NCBI GenBank assembly: GCA_916720425.1
Contig: CAKARD010000020.1
Coordinates: forward strand, 1 to 16,458
Reading direction: 5' to 3'
DNA: 16,458 nucleotides
From: an uncultured Kingella sp.
GTDB lineage: Bacteria; Pseudomonadota; Gammaproteobacteria; Burkholderiales; Neisseriaceae
Shown here: piece by piece, positions 7,763 through 15,052 of the stretch
Position numbering within the stretch: the first letter of the stretch is position 1
Layout of the letters: each line of letters begins with the position of its first letter
Notes under the pieces: model-generated
Told to the model about the DNA's origin: nothing
Seen by the model: only the letters and a program-made list of their open reading frames with translations
Database searches by the model: none
Program-made: the position numbers and the translations under genes

Positions 7763-8707
7763 TTATTCAACTTTATTCTGTTTCACAATACTCATGCCTG
7801 CACTAATCAATCCCCCTAGATCTGCCACATTCGCAGGCATAATTACAGTATTGGTTTCTTTAGCAAGCTTACCAAATGCTTCTACATATTGTTCCGCCAC
7901 TTTTAATCGTACCGCTTCATCACCACCTGGTTCATTAATGGCAGCTGCAACAATACGAATCGCATCAGCACTGGCTTGTGCAACCAAACGCAAAGCTTCA
8001 GCTTCACCTTCAGCACGATTGATTTGTGCTACTTTTTCACCTTTGGACGCATTAACTGCCGCTTGTGCCTCGCCTTCTGATTTTTTGATTTCAGATTCAC
8101 GCTCACCTGTGGCCAAGTTAATTTGTTCAATTTTTAAGCCTTCAGATTGAGCGATACGCGCACGTTTTTCACGCTCAGCGGTAATTTGTGCTTGCATAGC
8201 ACGCAAAATTTCTTTGGGTGGCACCAAATCTTTTATTTCATACCGCAATACCTTCACGCCCCACGATATAGCAGCCTCATCTAAAGCTGCAACCACAGTG
8301 CGATTGATATCTTCACGTTCTTCAAACGTTTTATCCAACTCCATACGTCCAATAACAGAGCGCAATGTAGTTTGTGCCAGCTGAGTAATGGCTAAAATAT
8401 AATTACTAGAACCATAAGAGGCTTGCTTGGCATCGGTTACTTGAAAATACAAAATACCATCAACCGTTAACTGTGTATTATCACGAGTAATGCACACCTG
8501 ACTGGGAACATCTAAAGGCACCTCTTTAAGAGAATGAATATAAGCAACGCGATCTAAAAACGGAATAAGAATATTTAGACCTGGAGACAACGTGGCATGA
8601 TATTTTCCTAATCGTTCTACAATATAAGCCTTTTGTTGAGGCACAACTTTAAAAGATTTAAAACCTAAAATAATCAATGCAACTAAAATAATAATAGATG
8701 GGTACAT
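7763..8707 (-). CDS. qmcA: SPFH/stomatin-family membrane protein QmcA (paraslipin)
   Basis: A 314-residue prohibitin/stomatin-like protein. One N-terminal membrane segment (about residues 3-17) is followed by VVPQQKAYIVERLGKYHATLSPGLNILIPFLDRV (22-55), the start of the SPFH domain, which runs to about residue 180 with the signature QLAQTTLRSVIGRMELDKTFEERE (about 107-130). A long Glu/Ala/Lys-rich helical region with repeated EGE and AEGEAEA segments (about 180-250) should form a coiled coil, then a Gly/Ala-rich tail. Such proteins assemble into large membrane rings linked to membrane microdomains and protease regulation. QmcA-type proteins are paired with NfeD proteins, as here: nfeD lies immediately upstream, 10 bases away. 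The Shine-Dalgarno AAGGA overlaps the nfeD stop (UAAGGA), which suggests coupled translation. Confidence 0.92.
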   Translation of the reverse strand: MYPSIIILVALIILGFKSFKVVPQQKAYIVERLGKYHATLSPGLNILIPFLDRVAYIHSLKEVPLDVPSQVCITRDNTQLTVDGILYFQVTDAKQASYGSSNYILAITQLAQTTLRSVIGRMELDKTFEEREDINRTVVAALDEAAISWGVKVLRYEIKDLVPPKEILRAMQAQITAEREKRARIAQSEGLKIEQINLATGERESEIKKSEGEAQAAVNASKGEKVAQINRAEGEAEALRLVAQASADAIRIVAAAINEPGGDEAVRLKVAEQYVEAFGKLAKETNTVIMPANVADLGGLISAGMSIVKQNKVE

Positions 8708-8717
8708 AAGCTTATCC

Positions 8718-9143
8718 TTAATGGTTAAGAGGTTCTATGATAAGGGTAATGCCATTTTTGGCACAAATACGGGCATGTTCACCTGCTTCAAATAAATAGT
8801 ATGCTTGTTCTGCTTGTGCTTCCCATGTGGTTCCACGATAAAAAACGCGCCATACACCGCCCGAAAGCGATTGCTCTATTTGTACAATATTTCCAATATC
8901 TAAATCATTATTATCACTATCTTTAGACGCATTTTTGCGAAACTGATAAACCAATACAATCCCAATAGCAGACAATATTGAGGCAATCAATAATGTACCT
9001 ATCATCTCAAAGTGAAACAAAAACGCACTCAATGCCGCCCCCAAAAAGGCTAATGACAACACCAATAAATACACTACACCCAAAAACAATTCAATCACAA
9101 ACACTAAAACTGAAGCAATAAGCCAAAAAGTCCACATTGCCAT
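8718..9143 (-). CDS. NfeD-family membrane protein (QmcA partner)
   Basis: A 141-residue NfeD-like protein of the short, protease-less type. Residues about 4-69 are strongly hydrophobic, with two to three membrane segments. A charged linker (KNASKDSDNNDLD, about 70-82) follows, then a C-terminal soluble part from about 83 to 141 that includes IGNIVQIEQSLSGGVWRVFYRGTTW, matching the OB-fold domain of the family. NfeD proteins act with SPFH partners at the membrane, probably in envelope quality control; the molecular role is not settled. The ATG at 9143 is preceded by AAGGA, which overlaps the osmC stop codon. qmcA follows after 10 bases with the same arrangement. Confidence 0.88.
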   Translation of the reverse strand: MAMWTFWLIASVLVFVIELFLGVVYLLVLSLAFLGAALSAFLFHFEMIGTLLIASILSAIGIVLVYQFRKNASKDSDNNDLDIGNIVQIEQSLSGGVWRVFYRGTTWEAQAEQAYYLFEAGEHARICAKNGITLIIEPLNH

Positions 9144-9152
9144 CTTTATTCC

Positions 9153-9566
9153 TTAAGGTTGTGAAATTTCAAAACTATGTGTAATCGGAACAGCTTTACT
9201 CATCATTAAACAAGCAGAACAATACTGACTTATAGAATCATCTACAGCTTTTTGCACTAATTTGGGATCAAGATCGCGTCCAATAATCTTGAAATGAATG
9301 TGCATCTTAATAAAGATACGCGGTGCGCTTTGCGCGCGCTCAGCCTCTATAGTAGTAATGCAATCTACAAAACCTGTTTGATTTTTAAGTGCTGCCACAA
9401 CATCAATACTAGAACAACCCGAAACTCCCATCATCAAAGTTTCCAGAGGGCTGACACCACGCTTTAAACCTTCACTGGCAGGTGTGCCATCCATGACAAT
9501 GCTGTTGCCATTTTCGTTAGCAGAGACAAAGGTGCGATCATCTAACCATTGAGTGATAATTTTCAT
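9153..9566 (-). CDS. OsmC/YhfA-family protein, probable thiol-dependent peroxidase
   Basis: A 137-residue OsmC-fold protein. The family markers are GVSPLETLMMGVSGCSSIDVV (37-57), with Cys51 as the expected peroxidatic cysteine, and YCSACLMMSKAVPI (115-128), with Cys116 and Cys119, one of which should be the resolving cysteine. OsmC/Ohr proteins reduce organic hydroperoxides in the cytoplasm. This sequence is closer to the YhfA branch, whose substrate is not established, so peroxidase activity is inferred. The ATG at 9566 has AAAGG 8 bases upstream. It is the first gene of osmC-nfeD-qmcA (gaps of 9 and 10 bases), and is divergent from lpdA across a 214-base AT-rich region that should hold both promoters. 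Confidence 0.87.
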   Translation of the reverse strand: MKIITQWLDDRTFVSANENGNSIVMDGTPASEGLKRGVSPLETLMMGVSGCSSIDVVAALKNQTGFVDCITTIEAERAQSAPRIFIKMHIHFKIIGRDLDPKLVQKAVDDSISQYCSACLMMSKAVPITHSFEISQP

Positions 9567-9692
9567 CGTAGAAACCTTTCTAAATGAGCATAAAACAAAA
9601 AAAATACTAATTAGAATTTGGAATGGATATTATCTCATATTTATCTTAATCTTTCTTAAAAAAGATATTTTGTGCCACATTTTTTCTAATAT

Positions 9693-9722
9693 TTCACGCT
9701 TCTTATAAATGTGTATTAAAAT
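9693..9722 (+). promoter_or_regulatory. Possible sigma-70 promoter for lpdA
   Basis: TTCACG (9693-9698, four of six -35 matches), an 18-base spacer and TAAAAT (9717-9722, five of six -10 matches) would start transcription near 9729. The leader would be about 52 bases and contains a short inverted repeat AGATG-TG-CATCT (9741-9752). In such AT-rich DNA a match of this quality can arise by chance, so it is tentative. Confidence 0.35.
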
Positions 9723-9780
9723 AGTAAAGTACACCGTTTAGATGTGCATCTTTTAATTTTAGTAATGCAAAGGAAATATT

Positions 9781-11208
9781 ATGTCTCAAACTTTTGATGT
9801 TGCCGTGATTGGCGCAGGTCCTGGTGGTTATGTGGCTGCAATTCGTGCCGCACAACTGGGTTTTAAAACCGTGTGTATTGATGCAGGAATGAATAAAACA
9901 AAAGATGCACCTGCTTTGGGCGGTACATGTTTAAATGTGGGTTGCATTCCATCAAAAGCGTTATTACAATCATCGGAACATTTTCATGCTGCACAACATG
10001 ATTTTTCAGAACATGGTATTAGCGTGGGTGATGTTACGTTTAATGCAGCTAAAATGATAGAACGTAAAGATGCGATTGTTACCAAGCTTACAGATGGTAT
10101 TAAATTTCTATTCCAGAAAAATAAAGTAGAAAGTATTTTTGGGCGTGCATCTTTTTCAGGTAAAAATGGTGATTTATGGCAAATCAACGTAGATAATGGC
10201 ACCACTTTAGAAGCCAAACACGTCATTATTGCTACAGGCTCTGTACCACGTGGTTTGCCACAATTAGTACAAATTGATAATATTAATGTGCTAGACAATG
10301 AAGGTGCCCTCAATTTAACTGCAGTTCCCAAAAAACTCGGCGTTATTGGCTCTGGCGTGATTGGTTTAGAAATGGGTTCAGTGTGGAAACGTTTGGGTGC
10401 AGATGTACACATTTTAGAAGCCGCACCCGTATTTTTACCTGCTGCCGATCAACAAATCGCAAAAGAAGCATTGAAATATTTTACTAAAGAACAAGGTATA
10501 GACATTCAATTAGGAGTAAAACTTAATAAAATTGAAAATGTCGCTCAAGGTGTAGTCGTAGAATATGAAGCAGAAGGTCAAGTTAAATCAGAAACATTTG
10601 ATAAATTGATTATTGCTATTGGTCGTGTGCCTACAACCCAAGGCTTGGGTGCAGAAAAAGTCGGTTTGGCAATAGATGAGCGTGGCTTTGTAGTGGTTAA
10701 CGAAGATTGTCAAACTAATTTACCTAATGTATGGGCAATTGGTGATGTGGTGCGTGGTCCTATGTTGGCACACAAAGCCAGCGAAGAAGGCGTAGCTGTA
10801 GCAGAACGTATTGCAGGTCAAAAACCCTACATTGACTTAGGCGTTGTACCATTTGTAATTTATACTGATCCCGAAATTGCTTGGGTGGGCAAAACTGAAG
10901 AACAACTCAAAGCTGAAGGGATAGCTTACAAAAAAGGAACATCAGGTTTTGGTGCCAATGGTCGTGCCTTAGGTTTGGGTAAAGCCAAAGGCACAATTAA
11001 AGTATTGGCTGATGAAAAAACAGATCGTATTTTAGGCGTACATATGATAGGTCCAATGGTAAGTGAATTGATTGCCGAAGCCGTCAGCAGCATGGAATTT
11101 AAAGCCAGCAGTGAAGATATTGCACGCATTATTCATGCACACCCAACCTTATCTGAAGTGTTACATGAAGCAGCATTAGCAGCGGATAAACGCGCATTAC
11201 ATGGCTAA
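9781..11208 (+). CDS. lpdA: Dihydrolipoyl dehydrogenase (E3)
   Basis: LpdA reoxidises the dihydrolipoyl groups of 2-oxoacid dehydrogenase complexes (pyruvate, 2-oxoglutarate) and the glycine cleavage system, passing electrons through FAD to NAD+. The 475-residue protein has the FAD motif VIGAGPGGYVAAIRAAQLG (9-27), the redox disulfide GGTCLNVGCIPSK (Cys50, Cys55), the NAD motif GVIGSGVIGLEMGSVWKRLGA (about 185-205), the second FAD motif NVWAIGDVVRGPMLAHKASEEG and the C-terminal active-site HAHPTLSE (His454, Glu459). It lacks the N-terminal lipoyl domain of the neisserial p64k-type E3, so it resembles the 2-oxoglutarate dehydrogenase-associated form. No E1 or E2 gene is beside it; it stands alone between a divergent operon and its own terminator. 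AAGGA at 9769-9773 is a good ribosome binding site. Confidence 0.95.
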   Translation: MSQTFDVAVIGAGPGGYVAAIRAAQLGFKTVCIDAGMNKTKDAPALGGTCLNVGCIPSKALLQSSEHFHAAQHDFSEHGISVGDVTFNAAKMIERKDAIVTKLTDGIKFLFQKNKVESIFGRASFSGKNGDLWQINVDNGTTLEAKHVIIATGSVPRGLPQLVQIDNINVLDNEGALNLTAVPKKLGVIGSGVIGLEMGSVWKRLGADVHILEAAPVFLPAADQQIAKEALKYFTKEQGIDIQLGVKLNKIENVAQGVVVEYEAEGQVKSETFDKLIIAIGRVPTTQGLGAEKVGLAIDERGFVVVNEDCQTNLPNVWAIGDVVRGPMLAHKASEEGVAVAERIAGQKPYIDLGVVPFVIYTDPEIAWVGKTEEQLKAEGIAYKKGTSGFGANGRALGLGKAKGTIKVLADEKTDRILGVHMIGPMVSELIAEAVSSMEFKASSEDIARIIHAHPTLSEVLHEAALAADKRALHG

Positions 11209-11228
11209 TTAACTTCCCCTCATAAATC

Positions 11229-11262
11229 ATCGTCTGAATTACTTTAATTCAGACGATTTTTT
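11229..11262 (+). terminator. lpdA terminator built from an inverted DNA uptake sequence-like repeat
   Basis: A perfect 12-pair stem (11229-11240 with 11246-11257) with a 5-base loop is followed by six T residues (11257-11262). Each arm contains CGTCTGAA, the 8-base core of the neisserial DNA uptake sequence; the bases just before it (AT on the top strand) do not match the GC of the classic GCCGTCTGAA. Paired uptake sequences serving as terminators are common in Neisseriaceae. It lies between convergent lpdA and murB; the strong U-run is in the lpdA direction. Confidence 0.88.
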
Positions 11263-11292
11263 AATTAATCATAAATATAAAATCCCAATCCT

Positions 11293-12312
11293 TTAACTTA
11301 ATGAAGGTAAGCAAAGTGGTTCAGGCTGTAAATCAATCGCAAATTTTTGTTTGACACTTTGACAAATATGCCGTGATAACGCACATATATCTTCTGCACT
11401 GGCTTGATGTTTATTCACCAGTACCAATGCCTGTTTATCATGCACTGCTGCACCGCCTAAAGTGTAACCTTTTAAACCACATTGATCTATCAACCACCCT
11501 GCTGGTAGTTTTACCCTACCATTTTCTTGTGGATAATACGGCATACTAGGATAATCTGCTAATAAATCTTGTGCTTGCTGTATAGATATAATGGGATTTT
11601 TATAAAAACTACCAACATTACCCAAAACATTGGGATCGGGCAATTTTTCACGCCGAATCTGGCACACAATATTCGCCACATCTTGTGCCGTTATATCTTG
11701 CATTAAAACACGTTGTGTCAAATCATGGTACTGTAAACGAGGTCGAAATTGAGTCGAGAGCCGAAATATAACCGATAAAATTAACCATTGAGGCCGGCGT
11801 TTAAAAATACTATCACGATAGGCAAATTGACACTCTGTATTATTTAGCGTGAAATAGCGTTCAGTTGCAAAATCAAAACAATACACACTATGGATAAAAT
11901 CTTTTACCTCCACACCATATGCACCAATATTTTGCACAGGAGAGGCACCTACTGTTCCAGGTATCAAGCTCAAATTTTCCAAACCGTACCAGCCCATAGA
12001 CAAAGTATATTGCACAAAATCATGCCAAACTTCACCCGCTTGTGCTTCTATTAACACTTGCTCACCTTGTGCCTCAACAAATGCAATACCACGATTTGCC
12101 ATGTGAACCACATAAGCAGGATAATCGGATAAAAACAAAATGTTACTTCCACCACCCAACCACAAAGCATCTTGCCAAATAAAATCAGGTAGATGAATTA
12201 GTTCATCTAAATCATTATGATGGTTATGTAATATCACAAAATTTGCCGCACGAGCGTGTAAACCAAAAGTTGTATAAGATGAGAGTTCTTGATTACAAAT
12301 AGAATTTAACAT
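11293..12312 (-). CDS. murB: UDP-N-acetylenolpyruvoylglucosamine reductase MurB
   Basis: MurB performs the NADPH- and FAD-dependent reduction that completes UDP-N-acetylmuramic acid, the second committed step of peptidoglycan precursor synthesis, in the cytoplasm. The 339 residues fit the type I (E. coli-like) enzyme. Visible landmarks are SSYTTFGLHA (11-20), LGGGSNILF (52-60), the FAD-binding GLENLSLIPGTVGASPVQNIGAYGVE (110-135), YRDSIFK with Arg166, GNVGSFYKNP with the catalytic Ser235, LPAGWLIDQCG (269-279) and the C-terminal Glu331 (QPEP). Arg166, Ser235 and Glu331 correspond to E. coli Arg159, Ser229 and Glu325. The start at 12312 gives the expected N-terminus but has no obvious Shine-Dalgarno. 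It lies 137 bases downstream of lptF in the same orientation. Confidence 0.95.
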   Translation of the reverse strand: MLNSICNQELSSYTTFGLHARAANFVILHNHHNDLDELIHLPDFIWQDALWLGGGSNILFLSDYPAYVVHMANRGIAFVEAQGEQVLIEAQAGEVWHDFVQYTLSMGWYGLENLSLIPGTVGASPVQNIGAYGVEVKDFIHSVYCFDFATERYFTLNNTECQFAYRDSIFKRRPQWLILSVIFRLSTQFRPRLQYHDLTQRVLMQDITAQDVANIVCQIRREKLPDPNVLGNVGSFYKNPIISIQQAQDLLADYPSMPYYPQENGRVKLPAGWLIDQCGLKGYTLGGAAVHDKQALVLVNKHQASAEDICALSRHICQSVKQKFAIDLQPEPLCLPSLS

Positions 12313-12369
12313 GGCATCAATGACTACATTAATCAGTAAAATATGGACGCATATTAGCGCGTTTTAATG

Positions 12370-12431
12370 GGCTTGCCTATTATGTCTTATTATCCATCTA
12401 TCCACGATAATCATATCAGCCAAGCCTTTTT
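12370..12431 (+). other. Nested inverted repeats ending in a T-run, murB-lptF gap
   Basis: The arms GGCTTG (12370-12375) and CAAGCC (12421-12426) enclose a second pair, ATTATC (12389-12394) and GATAAT (12406-12411), and the outer right arm is followed directly by TTTTT (12427-12431). On the plus strand this has the shape of a small folded RNA with a terminator-like end, though the outer loop is long and the stems are only 6 pairs each. No plus-strand promoter is evident. Both neighbouring genes are on the minus strand. Chance is a serious alternative. Confidence 0.25.
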
Positions 12432-12449
12432 AATCACAGGCGTTATGTA

Positions 12450-13565
12450 TCAACCTTTTTTATTCAATAGTGCTAACTTTATCCCACGCCAAAATGGTTG
12501 TATGGGCATATCACGCACCCTCATCAGTATGATGATGCACATTAAAATCAGTATATGCATAGGTAAAAATCCCAACCAAAATGAAATCTTACCATTACTC
12601 ACCGCATTACGTAGCAAGGTCAAGCCATTCTGATAAATTAAAAAAAATCCTACCGCTACAAATACGTGATACGAATTACCCGTACGCGGATTAAAATAAG
12701 AAATTGGAATAGTCAATAAACTCAATAATATTACCGTTATAGGTAAAGACAAACGCCACATTAATTCTGCTTGGTATTGTGGATTAGTACTACTCCAAAG
12801 TTCCGATGTTGCAATAGTACGGCGATGTTCTATAGGGTTAGTGATTTTGGGTGTGGTTTGAATAATCAATTCCAAGCGGTCAAAAGAAATTTGATCAAAA
12901 TCTCCTTGCCCTGCCACACCCAAATAACGATATCCTTTTTCTAATATTAATACACGTCGATTATTTTTCTGTTCCAAATGCCCTTGTTGAGCAAAAACAA
13001 TGCTATCTTTTTGAGTATTAGGATCAACCTCACGAACAAATAAATGATTCATCTGCCCCTGCTTTGCATCAAAATGCTCAACAAAATACACACGATTACT
13101 ATTTTTTCCTAATTCGGTAAATGTTCCTTGCTCTACCAAAGAAAGATTTTGTTGTTGTTTAAGAATCTCGGCGTATTCACGACTACGTAATTCTGCCCAT
13201 GGTAAAACCGCCAATTGCATTGCCGCCACCAATACTGCTAACGGTATAGCAAAAGTCAAAACAGGTCCAATCCATCGTCGTAAACTCAAGCCACTGGATA
13301 ACCAAATTGCCATTTCACTATCACGCCAATAACGTGTCAATACAGTCAGCGTGCTAATATAAGCTGTCAACACCACTAAAAGTGGCGTCATGCCCACCAC
13401 CCAAAAGCCAATCAGTGCGGCAACTGCATCTATAGCAACACGACCATCAGCAGCGCGCCCCAACATATTGATGCCTTGAGTAAAAACCAATATCGCCAAG
13501 ACAACCCAAAAAATGGCCATTGCGGTTAATGTGGTCTCTTTAATAAATTGTTTTTTATAAATCAT
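12450..13565 (-). CDS. lptF: LPS export ABC transporter permease LptF
   Basis: A 371-residue inner-membrane permease of the LptB2FG complex, which extracts lipopolysaccharide from the inner membrane and feeds it to the periplasmic Lpt bridge. Three membrane segments lie near the N-terminus (about 12-32, 50-72, 97-122), then a periplasmic beta-jellyroll domain (about 130-255), then three C-terminal membrane segments (about 270-290, 298-318, 330-350). The cytoplasmic VLTRYWRDSEMAIWLSSGLS (75-94) is the coupling-helix region that contacts LptB; ELRSREYAEILKQ (125-137) and PISYFNPRTGNSYHVF (near 290-305) are typical of LptF rather than LptG. The start at 13565 lacks a clear Shine-Dalgarno and lies 12 bases after slyX, so it is probably co-transcribed with it. 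lptG, usually next to lptF, is not found here; murB follows instead. Confidence 0.88.
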   Translation of the reverse strand: MIYKKQFIKETTLTAMAIFWVVLAILVFTQGINMLGRAADGRVAIDAVAALIGFWVVGMTPLLVVLTAYISTLTVLTRYWRDSEMAIWLSSGLSLRRWIGPVLTFAIPLAVLVAAMQLAVLPWAELRSREYAEILKQQQNLSLVEQGTFTELGKNSNRVYFVEHFDAKQGQMNHLFVREVDPNTQKDSIVFAQQGHLEQKNNRRVLILEKGYRYLGVAGQGDFDQISFDRLELIIQTTPKITNPIEHRRTIATSELWSSTNPQYQAELMWRLSLPITVILLSLLTIPISYFNPRTGNSYHVFVAVGFFLIYQNGLTLLRNAVSNGKISFWLGFLPMHILILMCIIILMRVRDMPIQPFWRGIKLALLNKKG

Positions 13566-13577
13566 ACAATAATCTAT

Positions 13578-13796
13578 TTAATAATGAGGCGGGATTTCTT
13601 CTAATAAACTATACGGTTTAGCCTGCCCTTGTTCATCTTGTTGCTGGATTTTTTGATACAATAAGCGTAATTGTGATTGTTGTAAATCCAAATTATTCTG
13701 CATTTGAACAATCGTATTATTCAATGTCATCAATAAATCTTCTTGTAAAGCAACGTGAATCTCCAGTTCAATAATGCGTTGTTCTAATTCATTCAT
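13578..13796 (-). CDS. slyX: SlyX family protein
   Basis: A 72-residue protein, almost wholly predicted coiled coil (heptad-like Leu/Ile pattern in ELEQRIIELEIHVALQED, then Gln-rich helix), ending in the family hallmark LLEEIPPHY. SlyX proteins are small, cytoplasmic and of unknown function. Two adjacent ATGs exist at 13799 and 13796; the second is chosen because AAGGAG (13803-13808 on the complementary strand) is 6 bases from it but only 3 from the first. lptF starts 12 bases downstream. A hairpin CTGATT-TCAT-AATCAG at 13819-13834 sits just upstream of the ribosome binding site, between slyX and the GAF gene. Confidence 0.87.
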   Translation of the reverse strand: MNELEQRIIELEIHVALQEDLLMTLNNTIVQMQNNLDLQQSQLRLLYQKIQQQDEQGQAKPYSLLEEIPPHY

Positions 13797-13841
13797 CATG
13801 ATCTCCTTTGAGTTGCCACTGATTTCATAATCAGAAAAAGT

Positions 13842-14444
13842 TCATTCATTATATAACTGGCATACAAGGGGCAAAATGCCTAAGGTAAAACCTACCCATT
13901 GTGCTAAATCATCATCACTCAATACCGTTTGATTCTCTAATTGCACCACACCATAAACCTTACCTTCTTCTCCACAAATAGGTAAAGCACAAAGATAATG
14001 TGCACGTTGATAATGTTCACCCAACACTTCACCACGCCTCAACCATTGAGCCACATCGTCAACAATATTTGCCCATCCTGATTCTAGAACACGTGCTACA
14101 AGATAATGCTCAATGTTATACGTATTCAAATCAAAATGTGATTCTATTTCTACGCCCTGAGACATTAAACATACAACCTGCCTTTCATCTGTAAGCACAC
14201 CATAAATCGCTACTGACTGCACTGGCGTACGTGTATATTGTGAGTCCAATGCCATAAACAACGCTTTAAATAAGTGTTCTTGCGTAAACCACTTAGCAGG
14301 AAAGCACGCTTTCTGCCATGCCTCTAATTCTAAATGCACAACACCCTGTTCAATTATGCTTTGTATTATCGCACGCGATACCGCCACATCTTCTGCATTC
14401 AAATGTAATGCTTGTGTATCTAAATAATCTTGAATTTGTATCAT
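13842..14444 (-). CDS. GAF-domain protein of unknown function
   Basis: A 200-residue soluble protein starting MIQIQDYLDTQALHLN. I do not recognise a named gene. The N-terminal half is helical (about 1-75). The C-terminal half looks like a GAF domain: YGVLTDERQVVCLMS, a middle segment VARVLESGWANIVDDVAQW, then HYLCALPICGEEGKVYGVVQLEN, the characteristic last strands, and an amphipathic closing helix. GAF domains bind small ligands or mediate dimerisation; no output domain is attached, so it would be a stand-alone sensor or scaffold. The start at 14444 is chosen because ATGA (14441-14444) overlaps the stop of the phosphatase gene, a coupling arrangement; a longer in-frame reading from 14495 would lie inside that gene. 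There is no separate Shine-Dalgarno. Confidence 0.72.
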   Translation of the reverse strand: MIQIQDYLDTQALHLNAEDVAVSRAIIQSIIEQGVVHLELEAWQKACFPAKWFTQEHLFKALFMALDSQYTRTPVQSVAIYGVLTDERQVVCLMSQGVEIESHFDLNTYNIEHYLVARVLESGWANIVDDVAQWLRRGEVLGEHYQRAHYLCALPICGEEGKVYGVVQLENQTVLSDDDLAQWVGFTLGILPLVCQLYNE

Positions 14445-15052
14445 AATATATGCTGAATATTTAAAGGCGCAAGCGCATGGCCATTGATACGCCAAACACT
14501 TGCATTAGCAACAGGTAAATGTCTTTGAAAAGCACGAAAAGCACGCATTTTATCACCACTTTCAACATCAAATCCCAATAATCGCCATACCAACAAAGCT
14601 ATCCAAATACCATGCCCAAACAATATACTGTTATTAGGAAATTCTGACCATGTTTGCGTAAACTGATTCATCCGTTCATTAAACGCCATAAAAGATTCTG
14701 TATCTTGTCCCATAGATACACGACTATCTGCACGTTGCCAGTAATCTTGCACCATAATTTGTCGCTGTTCCAATGATAAAAATGCGATATCCTGCCATGC
14801 TAAATACGAAAATTCATTAAGCAAAGGTAAAATAATAGGATGGATATTGTATTGTTCACAATAAGGCATGGATGTTTGTTGGGCGCGGCACATTTGCGAT
14901 ACAAAAACAGAACAAGCAGTTGGTAAATACATTACTAAATTTTGAGCTTGTTGCCAACCTAGTGGACTTAAGGGTATTTGATAATCTGGGCATGTTTCCA
15001 AACCTGCGTTAGCAACACTTTGCCCATGACGCACAATATATAAAGTTTTCAT
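14441..15052 (-). CDS. Histidine phosphatase family protein (phosphoglycerate mutase-like)
   Basis: A 203-residue member of the histidine phosphatase superfamily, branch 1. The phospho-acceptor motif is VRHGQS (7-12, His9); SQMCRAQQTS (52-61) supplies Arg56; LNEFSYLAWQD (78-88) supplies the acid Glu80; and FGHGIWIALLVW (145-156) carries the second His147. All core catalytic residues are therefore present. Substrate cannot be deduced: the superfamily covers phosphoglycerate mutases, sugar phosphatases, CobC/SixA-like and other enzymes. The start at 15052 overlaps the rbgA stop (ATGA) and has GGAAAGG about 6 bases upstream. The end overlaps the GAF gene start in the same way, so the three genes form a translationally coupled chain. 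Confidence 0.85.
   Translation of the reverse strand: MKTLYIVRHGQSVANAGLETCPDYQIPLSPLGWQQAQNLVMYLPTACSVFVSQMCRAQQTSMPYCEQYNIHPIILPLLNEFSYLAWQDIAFLSLEQRQIMVQDYWQRADSRVSMGQDTESFMAFNERMNQFTQTWSEFPNNSILFGHGIWIALLVWRLLGFDVESGDKMRAFRAFQRHLPVANASVWRINGHALAPLNIQHIL

Noticed and set aside
7540..7770. Minus-strand open frame of 76 codons, hydrophobic, between qmcA and the symporter
   Set aside because: It overlaps the symporter start and the qmcA end, has no ribosome binding site and an AT-driven composition. It looks like an untranslated promoter region.
12367..12633. Plus-strand open frame of 88 codons across the murB-lptF gap
   Set aside because: More than half is antisense to lptF, and there is no Shine-Dalgarno or recognisable domain.
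13819..13834. Hairpin CTGATT-TCAT-AATCAG between the GAF gene and slyX as a terminator
   Set aside because: In the minus-strand direction it is followed by TGGCAACTC rather than a U-run, and slyX begins immediately after.
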